64,000 bases of DNA from Pseudanabaena sp. PCC 6802. Its GTDB lineage: Bacteria > Cyanobacteriota > Cyanobacteriia > Pseudanabaenales > Pseudanabaenaceae. Below, one piece after another: positions 33,882 to 42,625 of this stretch (position 1 is its first letter; every line of letters starts with the position of its first letter). The position numbers and the translations under genes are program-made. The stretch is taken from contig NZ_KB235914.1 of assembly GCF_000332175.1 (NCBI RefSeq), forward strand, positions 2,047,368 to 2,111,367. Direction: 5' to 3'. Under the pieces are notes generated by a model. The model saw only the letters and a program-made list of their open reading frames with translations. It was not told where the DNA came from and ran no database searches.

Positions 33882-36812
33882 TCAATCGATCTCCCGTACA
33901 ACAAACTTGCCGTCCTCCTCAACCACCTGGTACCGATCGCCCAACTTCTTCTGCAAAGTTTCGGCCTGCTTGCGATTGGCATAGGGCTTGCCTACTTTGG
34001 ACAGCCAGCGATCGGCTTGCTTGGCGGTAAGCCCTGGAGGCAATTCCTTAGGCGGCGCAGGCAGCAAAGTCGGATCTTCCCCGTCTAGCTCCAAGCGAAA
34101 TCCGCCTCTTGCCGGTTTAAGCTTAAAACCAGGCAACTGATTGACAGCTTTTTCCGCTTCTTCTCTTTCCAAAAAAAGATAGCTTTGAATAGTTCTGATC
34201 GTGCGTCGAATATCCTCCCCACCTTTTCTCAGGATATTGCGCAGTGCAAACGGTGAAGCGCTTGACAGTTTACGCTTATCCAAGTATTCGTCCGCCGCGT
34301 CAACAGGCATTGCCTGAGATTTGTTGGGTTTTGGTTTACCAAGCTTGGAGGCAAATTTCTGGAATGCCGCGATCGCATCCTTGAGGTTGTTCTGCCCTTC
34401 TGGGGGTAGCACCTCTGGCGTAATCGCTTTAGGCTCCAGCTCAATCGCACTATAGCGATCGGTTCCACTCTTGGTTGGAGAGACAGGCACGATCTCTGCC
34501 CAGTCCTGACGTTTTAGCGCCCCTGGCGGAGTGATGGGGCCAATGAGCCGATCGGTTATTACCGCATTTTTATCCAGCTTGAGGTAATTAAAACCTTCCC
34601 GCCAGGCAACATTATCGGGATCGAAGCTGTCGGGGAATACTACCCCCTGCTTTTCTAGAAGCTCTTTCACCGCCTTGCACTGTTCTGGAGTCCAGAGATA
34701 CCCATCCGCCCTGGTAGGCTGGACGTTGAAAGTCCCAGCCGTCGCCCCTGTATTTTTGTTGATCCGAACGCGGTAATCGCCCAACCCTCGGCGAACGTTT
34801 ATCCCAAGCTGCGTGTACTCTTCTGGAGTAATCAGCCGCGTTTCTATCGGCTTTTTGACTGGCTTAGAGGGCTTTGTCCGTTTAGGCGCAGGAGCCTCAG
34901 GCTCCGACTTGCGAACCTCTTTAAGCAATTCTTCAGCATTTTCCACCTTAGGTTCTGACGGAACCCGCATAACGTTTGGCACTGGCTCAAGTTTTCCAGC
35001 CGCCTGAGTAGCGGGAACGCCATTAAAATCTTCTACTATCGCTCGGAAGACCTCCTTATTCGCCAGCCAGCTTTTGAGCAGGCCGCGATTGCCAAGCGCC
35101 GCTATCGAATCGTAGCGTCCGTGATAGATGCCCTTAAACAGCCGATCTTTATTGGCGCGCCTGGCAACTTTATGCAGGAGTTGATATTGGTCAATATCCG
35201 AAATATACCTACGATATTGCGTCTGTCCTAAATCGACTGGCGCAGAAATCCCGCCCAGCGTAATCACATTGTCAACTTCAATCTCCAGCGCTCGCAGTAT
35301 GCCTGCGATATCTTCTACCACCACCGCGCCTGCCGAGTGCCCCAAAAGGTTAACCTTGTTCGCGCCACGATCCAGGATCAGCCCGATTAGAGCCTTTGTC
35401 GATTCCGAGCTGAGTCCTAACGATTTTACGTGGACCTCAAGAATCCTTGACAGAAAGTTAGGCCCATCTTCAGTGACAATACTGTTAGCAGCCGCAACAA
35501 TCTCACCCTCTAGCCCTTGCTTCCGCAATCCCTCTGCCATTGAGGCAGAAGCCACAGCCCCTTCATCGCCAGCCCCACTCAAAACAACCGTTAAGGGCTT
35601 GTCTTTGACTTCAGTCGCCAGCAAGTCTCTGACCCTCTGCAATTTCTCCTCAGAAATTTCCGCGCGTATTTCGTCGGCAATTTTTTTATGTATCCCAGCC
35701 CGCCATGCCGCAGAAACCCTGGTAACCTCAGTTCCTATAATTTCTGGTGCTAGTGTCGCCGCTTTTATCCCAACCAAAACCGCGATCGCGCCAAACCCCA
35801 CCTTGCCCGCCAAATCGATAATGCCTTCCCTTTGCAGGTCGGACTGCATCCTGGACAGGATTTTCCGCCTTTTAAGGGCGCGATCGTCTTCTCTTTCTGT
35901 ATCGGTTTGGGGGACACAGCTATTCTCAAAATTATTGTCCGGCGCGATCCTGAATCTCTTGCCATCCACCTCAATCGTATCGCCCGGCCTGTAGCCCGTT
36001 TCCACCCGCAAGCCCCGTCGCTGCAAATCGCGATCGCTCAAACTAACCACGCCACAGTTGCACCCAAAGCCACAGGGCGGAAACATGCTATTCCACAAAG
36101 GATGGTCGGCGGGGAAGACCTTGCCGTCGAGCGCCAGGTGGACGGGACGGGGACTGCGGCTATTGCCGTGCCTCCACATCCATTTGTCGCGCTTCTCCAG
36201 TACCGCAGGGTCGGTCATTTGCTGGCAGCGGCCATCGGAGTAAGCACCCCTCAGGTTGGCTTGAAAGATAATGCCAGCCCGCCAATCGCGATCGCCTTTA
36301 TAGTTCCAGCCATACCTCGTGGCGATCGCGTCGAAATTTTTAGTAAATTCGGCGCGGCTCGTCCCTTCGGTCAGCGCCCGATCCACCTCTGCCCTGATGT
36401 CCCCCAAAACCGCAGCCTTGGCTCCAGCGACCGTAAAGTAGGCATCGTGTTCCGTTGCGGTCAAACTATCCCAGCGCCTGGTGGGGCGATTCTGCTTTTC
36501 GGAGAAATAATCGATCGCCTCCTGAAATGGCAGTAGCGCGTACTCCGCTTCGGCAAATTCGACTGTTTCACCATTAAGTACTAGCTGCTCGGATTCGTAC
36601 CAGCCAGCTAAAGCGCTAGCCGCCAGCGCGCTGGCAACCGAGCGATCCAGATCTTCAGAGTCCAGCTCGGGATAAATCTCAGCCAGGCGATCGTAGTATT
36701 CCTCCAGGTCGGCGCTTTCCCCCAGTAACTCCTTGCACTGCTCGAACCACCGCGCAAAGTAGGGTGCGGCAATTTCCCGCAGGCGATCGCTATAGCTATC
36801 AACTATATCCAT
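33882..36812 (-). CDS. Mu gpF-type head protein with internal alpha/beta-hydrolase segment
   Basis: A 976-residue protein, more than twice the usual length. Residues 1-310 are the Mu F minor head domain (NLRGAYSDGRCQQM, HLALDGKVFPADHPLW, then PPCGFGCNC). Residues about 400-575 look like a serine alpha/beta-hydrolase: strand PLTVVLSGAGDEG, nucleophile elbow NLLGHSAGAVVV with Ser493, strand NVITLGGISAPVD and a possible His564 in IYHGRYDSI. A Lys/Pro-rich linker (about 620-655) and a C-terminal unknown region follow. The hydrolase might modify host lipids after ejection; this is inference. It overlaps the portal stop by 14 bp. Confidence 0.8.
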   Translation of the reverse strand: MDIVDSYSDRLREIAAPYFARWFEQCKELLGESADLEEYYDRLAEIYPELDSEDLDRSVASALAASALAGWYESEQLVLNGETVEFAEAEYALLPFQEAIDYFSEKQNRPTRRWDSLTATEHDAYFTVAGAKAAVLGDIRAEVDRALTEGTSRAEFTKNFDAIATRYGWNYKGDRDWRAGIIFQANLRGAYSDGRCQQMTDPAVLEKRDKWMWRHGNSRSPRPVHLALDGKVFPADHPLWNSMFPPCGFGCNCGVVSLSDRDLQRRGLRVETGYRPGDTIEVDGKRFRIAPDNNFENSCVPQTDTEREDDRALKRRKILSRMQSDLQREGIIDLAGKVGFGAIAVLVGIKAATLAPEIIGTEVTRVSAAWRAGIHKKIADEIRAEISEEKLQRVRDLLATEVKDKPLTVVLSGAGDEGAVASASMAEGLRKQGLEGEIVAAANSIVTEDGPNFLSRILEVHVKSLGLSSESTKALIGLILDRGANKVNLLGHSAGAVVVEDIAGILRALEIEVDNVITLGGISAPVDLGQTQYRRYISDIDQYQLLHKVARRANKDRLFKGIYHGRYDSIAALGNRGLLKSWLANKEVFRAIVEDFNGVPATQAAGKLEPVPNVMRVPSEPKVENAEELLKEVRKSEPEAPAPKRTKPSKPVKKPIETRLITPEEYTQLGINVRRGLGDYRVRINKNTGATAGTFNVQPTRADGYLWTPEQCKAVKELLEKQGVVFPDSFDPDNVAWREGFNYLKLDKNAVITDRLIGPITPPGALKRQDWAEIVPVSPTKSGTDRYSAIELEPKAITPEVLPPEGQNNLKDAIAAFQKFASKLGKPKPNKSQAMPVDAADEYLDKRKLSSASPFALRNILRKGGEDIRRTIRTIQSYLFLEREEAEKAVNQLPGFKLKPARGGFRLELDGEDPTLLPAPPKELPPGLTAKQADRWLSKVGKPYANRKQAETLQKKLGDRYQVVEEDGKFVVREID

Positions 36813-38241
36813 TCAGTTTGCCCACCCGACTGGCGGCGATCGCGGCCTTGTCCATCAAGCCCTTAAACCGCTCCGTTGGCAGATCTGGGAACAGGCAATC
36901 CACCTTCTCCGCAAATTCCACTAAATCCTTAGACCCCGCCAATAGCTTCAGCGCATCGTTTTCCGCAAACTGAGGCGCGGTCGGAATTGCGCGATTGTCT
37001 GCGTTCGGCGGCAAATCCGACAACGTTGTCGGATTTGGAGCGGGCGGCTCGGGCTTAGGAATCTCCTCAAAATCCTCACCATAAATCTCGCGCACCGATT
37101 CCAAGCTGCGGCGAAAGCCCATGTCGAACAGGAGTTTGTCCGTAGCAGCGATAGAGGCCACGTCTTCCTCTTCCTCCGTTTTCCGCCACACCTGCGGCGG
37201 TTTCGCGTTAGGGAAATTCCAGAAGCACAGCCTTTTTGCCAGCACCTCGGTGTTGAAAGAGCCGCAGATCAGATCGGCATCGCCCTTCACCACCCGATCG
37301 CCCACATCCTGGTGTACCTGCGCCTGCGATAGTGAGGAGCCAGAGTCCGTGGTCATGGTTTGCGACAAGATAATCTTGCTAATCGCTTCGTTGCACTTGT
37401 CGTAGAGCGCGGCGTAGTCGGCGGTACCAGAACGACTCGCCTCGACCAACTCGATCAGGTAGCCCTGAGTCTTGGTGAAAGCAGCGCCAGCTCGGATTGA
37501 CTGCGCCAACTTCATGCCTTTCGCTTTCTCCTCCGGCCCCGCACCCACGGGCAGCTCCACCCCCGGTGTGGGTTGAGCGAATCTTTCTAGATAGGTGAGC
37601 CAATGCTGCAAATCTCCACGCTTAATCGCTACTGGCAGAGCCAGCCAATGCGCTAGCCCCAGGCCGTGCGGTTCGTCCGAGTTGTCCGCGCCCGTACAAA
37701 AGTGCCAACGGCGCGACCAGTGCAGTTCTTCGCCGTCGAACGCGTTCTCAAAAGTAATCAGGCGTGGCTCGAAATCTTGATTAAAGCCAAATCGACTGCG
37801 GTTGCGCACCCGAATACCACCTTTGAGCGGATCGAGAGTCCAGTAGCTGCCATCTGCCCGCAACATCAACTCGCCAAACGAGAATCCGTAAAAAGTGCCC
37901 CACAGCATTTCTTCCGTGATGCGATCGAAATCGATCGACGGCAACAGTTCGTCGCGCACCCAATCCGCCGCCTTGAGATCCTCGCTACTTTCGCCGCCAG
38001 CCACCACCTCGATCTCGCAGGACTTTACCGCCGAGATGCGCGACTGCATGCAGGCGTAGACCTGATCGTCGCGCTTGATCTCTTCGTAGTACTTCAGATC
38101 GCCGCCGCCCTTGATATTCAGGATCTCATCCTGACTTGGCAGCAATCCTGGATTCAAATAACCGCGCGTGATGTCCTTCGCGATCGGCGCAATCTCGACA
38201 TCGGCAAGCGGCTTCTTTTCAGCTTCGGTTAGATCCGCCAT
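36799..38241 (-). CDS. Portal protein, Mu gp29-like (DUF935)
   Basis: A 480-residue protein. DUF935 features include ITRGYLNPGLLPSQDEIL, a DDQVYACMQSRISAVKSCEIEV segment, YWTLDPLKGGIRVRN and the central GLGLAHWLALPVAIKRGDLQHWLTYLERFA. It forms the dodecameric DNA gate at the head vertex. A copy of the 24-bp palindrome lies in the C-terminal Pro-rich linker and is translated as NPTTLSD (about residue 402). Start one base after the terminase stop. Confidence 0.9.
   Translation of the reverse strand: MADLTEAEKKPLADVEIAPIAKDITRGYLNPGLLPSQDEILNIKGGGDLKYYEEIKRDDQVYACMQSRISAVKSCEIEVVAGGESSEDLKAADWVRDELLPSIDFDRITEEMLWGTFYGFSFGELMLRADGSYWTLDPLKGGIRVRNRSRFGFNQDFEPRLITFENAFDGEELHWSRRWHFCTGADNSDEPHGLGLAHWLALPVAIKRGDLQHWLTYLERFAQPTPGVELPVGAGPEEKAKGMKLAQSIRAGAAFTKTQGYLIELVEASRSGTADYAALYDKCNEAISKIILSQTMTTDSGSSLSQAQVHQDVGDRVVKGDADLICGSFNTEVLAKRLCFWNFPNAKPPQVWRKTEEEEDVASIAATDKLLFDMGFRRSLESVREIYGEDFEEIPKPEPPAPNPTTLSDLPPNADNRAIPTAPQFAENDALKLLAGSKDLVEFAEKVDCLFPDLPTERFKGLMDKAAIAASRVGKLNGYS
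37013..37036. repeat. Palindrome copy 2 (inside portal gene)
   Basis: A perfect 24-bp palindrome with core CCGACAACGTTGTCGG and AAAT/ATTT arms. It is in frame inside the portal gene in a Pro-rich linker and adds the peptide NPTTLSD. Confidence 0.9.
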
Positions 38242-39552
38242 CTAGAAAAACCCCGCTAGCAATGGTTCGGTTTGTCGCTCCCAAGCAATCTCGAAGTCCA
38301 GTGGCCCCGGATTACCGCTGGCAGCGTAGATAGCCAAAAAACAAGCCCATGCGCGATCGGCGTGACCCGCGCTATCGGAGTCGGCTTCAAAGCGAATACT
38401 GCCCATCGCGGTCGTCACTTTCCGCAGCTTGTGCAGGTCATTGCGGATCTCGGGGTCGCCCATAGGATTGCGAATCTTGCGATCCTCAAAAGCCTGTTTG
38501 CCGAGCGTGGCAAGATTCTGCTTGTTCGTCGCCGTAAAGAGTACGCCTTCTACGCGGCTTTCACCGTGGCGGCGTTGCGCGTCCTCGGTTGGCTTCTCGC
38601 CCATGCCCGTTTGATCCATCGCCCACCGCACGATTTTGTAGTGCTTGAATAGCTCGTCCATCACCGCATCCTGCTCGGCAAACGTAGCGCGTTTCAGTGC
38701 CACAATCTCCCGCGTCCACAGCACGTCGCCCACTTGCTCCAGCACCCACGCTACCCACAGGTCGTTGCGGCGGGCGATGTCGTTGCCCACAAAGCAAGGA
38801 CCGCCCTGATAGAGATCGCTAAAACCTGCGCCCTCGTGTTCGCACGCGCTAATCAAGTCGTAACTGAGCCAGGCACTGGCTTCGTCCAGCCACTGAAGTT
38901 CAAATTCCTGCGCCCAACCGTCAGGGTCGTTGAGGGCACGGCGCAAGCCTTCCACATCGCGCGGCAAGCCCTGGCGCACCGCTTCGTAAATATCGACGAC
39001 ATGCTTGCTCCAGGCATCGTCGCTGGCGGTCATCAGATCGTAAAACTTATTGCCCTTGCCGTTGGGTGTGGAAACGACGCGCAGCCGATGTCCGGCGCTA
39101 ATCACCGGGAACAGGGCTTGCCAAATCTTCCTGGAGTCCTGATGGAAAGCAAATTCATCCAGGAACACACTGGCACTAAAACCGCGTGCCGTATCGGGAT
39201 TAGCGGGCAATGCCGTAATCCTGCTACCGCCTGGCATCGTTACTTCCAGCGCCTTAAAACTGCCCTCATATTCATATTCCAGCGCCTCGAATCCCATCTG
39301 AAACGCCTTCAGGTGGCGCTTCACGCCCTCGTCCATCGCTTCCTTCGCCTGGCGCTCGCCGCGACTGAGGATTACCCAGCGCTCCTTTCTGCCGATCGCT
39401 TCCGCTTCCATACACCGCATCACGATTTCCAGCGTACTGGTGAAAGTCTTTCCGGTTTGGCGAGCGAACATGCCAATCTTAAAGCGACTCTCATCTTGCA
39501 GCCACTTTTGCTGGTAAGGGTAAAGGGTAATCGCCGGGCTAGAAGAGGCCAT
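38242..39552 (-). CDS. Terminase large subunit, Mu gp28-like
   Basis: A 436-residue packaging motor. ATPase motifs are FARQTGKT (residues 29-36) and Walker B VFLDEF (129-134), followed by coupling motif LRVVSTPNG. The C-terminal RNase-H-like nuclease starts at CFVGNDIARRNDLW with later acidic residues (AMDQTGMGEKP, HADRAWACFLA). Mu terminases cut host DNA outside the prophage ends for headful packaging. It overlaps the small terminase by 14 bp. Confidence 0.9.
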   Translation of the reverse strand: MASSSPAITLYPYQQKWLQDESRFKIGMFARQTGKTFTSTLEIVMRCMEAEAIGRKERWVILSRGERQAKEAMDEGVKRHLKAFQMGFEALEYEYEGSFKALEVTMPGGSRITALPANPDTARGFSASVFLDEFAFHQDSRKIWQALFPVISAGHRLRVVSTPNGKGNKFYDLMTASDDAWSKHVVDIYEAVRQGLPRDVEGLRRALNDPDGWAQEFELQWLDEASAWLSYDLISACEHEGAGFSDLYQGGPCFVGNDIARRNDLWVAWVLEQVGDVLWTREIVALKRATFAEQDAVMDELFKHYKIVRWAMDQTGMGEKPTEDAQRRHGESRVEGVLFTATNKQNLATLGKQAFEDRKIRNPMGDPEIRNDLHKLRKVTTAMGSIRFEADSDSAGHADRAWACFLAIYAASGNPGPLDFEIAWERQTEPLLAGFF

Positions 39553-40036
39553 AGATTTCCTCCTTCACCCGCTTCAGCGTCGCCGCGTCAATGCTTTTGG
39601 CACTGGATTCAAGCTGGGTAAATTTTGCTTCGATCTTCGCCTTCACCTCAGCTTTATATCTCAGCACCGAGATGTCGGCGCGGTTGATGTCCGCTACAGC
39701 TCGCGCCAGCTTCACCGGATCGGCCTCAGATTCCGCATCCATCAGCAGGTCGTAAAGTTTGTTTTGCACCAGGGCAGATAAAGCCCTGCCCATTACAGGC
39801 GTGTCTCCTGCCGCCTCTGCGATCGCGACCGCCTGGTCAGTCGCCACCGAAATTGCGTCCAGGTGCTTCTGCAACTTCTGTCCGTGTCGGTGTACCGCGC
39901 TGCGGCTGATCTGAAAGCCTTGCGCTTGCAGCCAGTCGGTTAGCTCGGTGTAGTTAGAGAAGCGGCTTTCGCGCAGTCGCTTCTCAAGCTCCGACTTAAC
40001 TTCTTCCGGCAGCATCGCCACGCTGGATCGATCCAC
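39539..40036 (-). CDS. Terminase small subunit-like, Mu gp27 (DUF3486)
   Basis: A 165-residue protein. MLPEEVKSELEKRLRESRFSNYTELTDWLQAQG and ISRSAVHRHGQKLQK form the DUF3486 DNA-binding head, followed by a helical tail (DLLMDAESEADPVKLARAVADINRADI). It sits directly before the large terminase as in Mu. Binds phage DNA to start packaging. Confidence 0.85.
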   Translation of the reverse strand: MDRSSVAMLPEEVKSELEKRLRESRFSNYTELTDWLQAQGFQISRSAVHRHGQKLQKHLDAISVATDQAVAIAEAAGDTPVMGRALSALVQNKLYDLLMDAESEADPVKLARAVADINRADISVLRYKAEVKAKIEAKFTQLESSAKSIDAATLKRVKEEIYGLF

Positions 40037-40353
40037 TACACCAGCCCCCAGTTCTTCGCAGGTCGAGCGATTGAGGGCGGCGCTTCGCAGTTGTATTCCA
40101 CTAGATCGGTGAGCTTATTGGTGCGTACTGCCAGCACGCTTTCGTCAATTAAAGTCTCCAGGGTGCAATATCCCGCACTAGCGAGATATTGCACCATCTC
40201 GCGTACTTCGTTGTCACTCAAGCCGCTCTTCATGTCGCGGGCGATCGCCCTAAACACCTTTTCGGATACGCCGATGTCGCGCCCGTTCCTAAGCGCCAAG
40301 CAAAAAGTCCATCGCAGTTCTCTCTTCCGGATATCGTCCAGAGCGCTACTCAT
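40036..40353 (-). CDS. Phage protein in Mu gp26-type slot, unknown
   Basis: A 105-residue helical protein (VSEKVFRAIARDMKSGLSDNEVREMVQYLASAGYC) with a possible winged-helix fold, then a short C-terminal region. It overlaps the small terminase start by one base. In Mu-like genomes this slot holds a small conserved protein of unclear role. Confidence 0.5.
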   Translation of the reverse strand: MSSALDDIRKRELRWTFCLALRNGRDIGVSEKVFRAIARDMKSGLSDNEVREMVQYLASAGYCTLETLIDESVLAVRTNKLTDLVEYNCEAPPSIARPAKNWGLV

Positions 40354-40765
40354 GTTGTTTTGTTCTCGTCAGTATAAAAAAAACTTCATCCATCCTGCGA
40401 TGCACTGCGTCAACTTTCCCCTCCAGTACCGCTGCGTTGCGGACGTAGTCCTCTTGCGGCACGTAGCGGTTGGCTTCCGCCCGCAGCTCCACCACTTGCT
40501 CCTTGACTTCCTCAATGCGATCGTCAAAATCGCGGCTCATATACTTCAGGCTTCCTTCCAGGGCTTTCCGGTGCTCTTCCGCTTTATCGAACTGGGAATC
40601 GATCTGCCCGATCGCTCGACCGAGAAACCACCTGATCAGCCCATAGGAAATCCCGGTAATCCCAGTCACTGCGCCGATCAAAATCCAGTCCCAGGTCAGG
40701 CCGCTGCTAGTCGGCGACGCTGGGGGCGCTGTCGGAATCTGCACTATCGTCGCGGAAGTTTTCAC
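40346..40765 (-). CDS. Membrane-anchored coiled-coil protein
   Basis: A 139-residue protein. A Pro/Thr/Ser-rich N-terminus is followed by one transmembrane segment (WILIGAVTGITGISYGLIRW, about residues 27-46) and a coiled coil (IGQIDSQFDKAEEHRKALE onward). The topology resembles Rz-like spanins or DUF2730-type Mu proteins located just before the terminase genes. The accessory-region gene at 62314 has a similar layout. Confidence 0.55.
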   Translation of the reverse strand: MKTSATIVQIPTAPPASPTSSGLTWDWILIGAVTGITGISYGLIRWFLGRAIGQIDSQFDKAEEHRKALEGSLKYMSRDFDDRIEEVKEQVVELRAEANRYVPQEDYVRNAAVLEGKVDAVHRRMDEVFFILTRTKQHE

Positions 40766-40979
40766 AAAGCCACTCTGCTCCTATTTCTACTGCCAGCGAT
40801 CGCGCCAGCATCCGCCAGTACCTGCACGGAATATAGTGCGTAGATTGTATACTGCGCCCCTCCCTTCGGCTCACGGCGGCAAGCCAAGCTTGCACCCGTT
40901 CGCCGCGCCAGGTAAGGCCGAGTTGCTCCAGCGCTACTTCCACGAAAGCGCGAGCGTCCGATATATCTTCTGCTAACAA
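40707..40979 (-). CDS. Small phage protein, unknown
   Basis: A 90-residue protein (ARAFVEVALEQLGLTWRGERVQAWLAAVSRREG). It overlaps the next gene by 59 bp, and another frame here (40762-41040) is considered its shadow. No family recognised. Choice between the two frames rests on operon spacing and composition. Confidence 0.4.
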   Translation of the reverse strand: MLAEDISDARAFVEVALEQLGLTWRGERVQAWLAAVSRREGRSIQSTHYIPCRYWRMLARSLAVEIGAEWLCENFRDDSADSDSAPSVAD

Positions 40980-41042
40980 AAAAATAAGGGGGCGAATCGC
41001 CCCCAGTCCGTGTCACAAACCAACCAACTGCAAACCGCAAAT

Positions 41043-41372
41043 CTATGCTACGGGTTCCGGCGCGGGGGCGGGTTCGTAAATCCCAACAACATTATCAATC
41101 GCCGTCTGAACCCCCGCCATCTCGCCAGCAAAATCCTGGGTCAGCTCTAGCTCGGCAATCCGAGTATTTAAAGCATCAATCGCGGCAGATAGACCCGCCA
41201 GGGCTTCGGTCACCTGGACTCTTTCTGCGGAAATAGTCGTATTTAGCTCTTCCAGCTTAGCGTTTAGTTCTTCGCGTGTAGCCATTGTTTTTTCGATTAC
41301 CTCTAGTTTTACTTTGACGTCTCGCAGTGCGCCGAGAGCAGCGACTAGCTCGACCAACAATTGGAGCAACAT
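41043..41372 (-). CDS. Coiled-coil phage protein, unknown
   Basis: A 109-residue protein from ATG 41372, which has GGAGACGAGA just upstream. Residues about 5-95 form one long coiled coil (KVKLEVIEKTMATREELNAK; ALNTRIAELELTQDF), ending in a Pro/Ala tail. Upstream extension of the frame overlaps the preceding gene and is not used. Confidence 0.5.
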   Translation of the reverse strand: MLLQLLVELVAALGALRDVKVKLEVIEKTMATREELNAKLEELNTTISAERVQVTEALAGLSAAIDALNTRIAELELTQDFAGEMAGVQTAIDNVVGIYEPAPAPEPVA

Positions 41373-41400
41373 TCTCGTCTCCGCAAAATCGCAGCGTAGA

Positions 41401-41598
41401 TTATATACCGCGTTCGCCAAGTGATTTTTCGATCGCACCAAAATCCCGCTTCGCCAATTGCGCGAACAGCGCCTGCTGCCCGAGGTATAGCAGGTGCAGA
41501 TCCTTGAGCAGTTTCCTGGCGCTTTCGAGGTCAACACCTTCTACTTGCTGGCAAAATAGCGCGTGCGCGAATTCTTTCTCCGGCGACAAATCACTCAT
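41401..41598 (-). CDS. Small phage protein, unknown
   Basis: A 65-residue helical protein (EKEFAHALFCQQVEGVDLES) that overlaps the GemA stop by 8 bp. It belongs to the middle-gene run between GemA and the terminase module. No family recognised. Confidence 0.5.
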   Translation of the reverse strand: MSDLSPEKEFAHALFCQQVEGVDLESARKLLKDLHLLYLGQQALFAQLAKRDFGAIEKSLGERGI

Positions 41599-42037
41599 AA
41601 ACTTCCGCTCCTACTCGTTTGCACCAAGCCTTCAGTCCCTCGATCGCGGGTCTTGCCGCTTCGTAGGTGACTATCCAGTCGATCGACTCAACGCCCGTTT
41701 GCTTTTTCAGCCAGGCGTTCAACCCCTTGCGCGTCCCGTCGCACGCGCCAGCGTCGCGTAGCAGGTACCAGAGTTTCCAGATCTTCTTCTGCTCGCGCGA
41801 GTTTTCGATCTGGCGCGACAATTTACTCCGCTTCACCTTCGGCATCCAGCCCTTCGCCCGAAACGAGTTCAGCACTGCATTTAGCTCGGAAAGGCCCATG
41901 CCTGCCGTGGATTCCTTGCGAGTCAGCGAAGCCAGAATCGTGCGATACGCTTCGTCGCTCAGGCCGAGATCGGCTTTGGCGATATGCACCAGAGCCTTCA
42001 GTCGGTTTGTTACGCTTTTCGGGGGCAAACTACTCAT
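41591..42037 (-). CDS. gemA: GemA (Mu gp16) regulatory protein
   Basis: A protein of about 148 residues from ATG 42037. The GemA pattern is clear: LKALVHIAKADLGLSDEAYR at the N-terminus, a central MGLSELNAVLNSFRAKGW and the C-terminal IWKLWYLLRDAGA ... GVESIDWIVTYEAARPAIEGLK. In Mu it modulates host gene expression and DNA topology. Its start overlaps the stop of the upstream membrane-protein gene. Confidence 0.85.
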   Translation of the reverse strand: MSSLPPKSVTNRLKALVHIAKADLGLSDEAYRTILASLTRKESTAGMGLSELNAVLNSFRAKGWMPKVKRSKLSRQIENSREQKKIWKLWYLLRDAGACDGTRKGLNAWLKKQTGVESIDWIVTYEAARPAIEGLKAWCKRVGAEVYE

Positions 42038-42263
42038 CGTTTTCTCCCTCCTGTTCATAGCCAAAAGCGCGATCGAAAGCATCTATTGAAGCTTCGCCGA
42101 CAAATTTTAAAAAATCAAAGAGCGCTTCGTCGATAGCGCGTAACGCCGTCACAGCAATCCCAAGTGGTGTCAGAAGGAGGGTCAGCATCGCCAAAACCAG
42201 CCAGAGGAAGAAGCTGCAGACCACCTCCAGGGTTCGCAATAGCCAATCAGGAATTCGATTCAT
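42030..42263 (-). CDS. Small membrane protein
   Basis: About 77 residues from ATG 42263, which follows a GGAGG. A hydrophobic stretch TLEVVCSFFLWLVLAMLTLLL continues to about residue 40, enough for one long or two short membrane helices. The C-terminus is acidic. Unknown role among the early/middle genes. Confidence 0.5.
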   Translation of the reverse strand: MNRIPDWLLRTLEVVCSFFLWLVLAMLTLLLTPLGIAVTALRAIDEALFDFLKFVGEASIDAFDRAFGYEQEGENDE

Positions 42264-42396
42264 CTTGAGCGACCTCCTCGGCATTAAGTGCTGCCAGCCT
42301 CCTGAGCGCGAATCGGCGCGAAACTTCCCTGAGAGCCGGATTGTAGGCTTGTCGCCTGTAGTGCTCCGCCAGCTCGTGCTTCAGGCTATTGTTCAT
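42247..42396 (-). CDS. Small phage protein, unknown
   Basis: A 49-residue basic-to-acidic helical protein (HELAEHYRRQAYNPALREVS) from ATG 42396 with GGGGAG upstream. An alternative start at 42447 or 42444 also has a good GGAGG and would extend it by about 17 residues. Overlaps the membrane-protein gene by 17 bp. Confidence 0.4.
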   Translation of the reverse strand: MNNSLKHELAEHYRRQAYNPALREVSRRFALRRLAALNAEEVAQDESNS

Positions 42397-42424
42397 GCTA
42401 TCTCCCCTCGGGTACGTCGTGTTT

Positions 42425-42625
42425 TCAATCAGTCTCTTCGCCATCATTTTCCTCCCTATCTTCTTCAAACTCTTGCAGCGCAGCCAGTGCCTCGATCATT
42501 GCCCCGAACTGTTCGCCTTCGCACAGGTAGTAGCCCGTGTCGAGATCCACCGAGTGCTCGACTGCGGCGATCGCACTGGCGGCGACATCGCACAGGTAAT
42601 CGCGCCAGGTCTTCACGGCTTCCAT
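42425..42625 (-). CDS. Small acidic phage protein, unknown
   Basis: A 66-residue protein (WRDYLCDVAASAIAAVEHSV), very acidic at its end (EFEEDREENDGEETD). It overlaps the methyltransferase stop by 13 bp. No family recognised. Confidence 0.45.
   Translation of the reverse strand: MEAVKTWRDYLCDVAASAIAAVEHSVDLDTGYYLCEGEQFGAMIEALAALQEFEEDREENDGEETD

Noticed and set aside
40762-41040. 92-residue frame overlapping the 90-residue gene
   Set aside because: Arg/Gly/Ser-rich shadow frame; the other frame fits operon spacing better.
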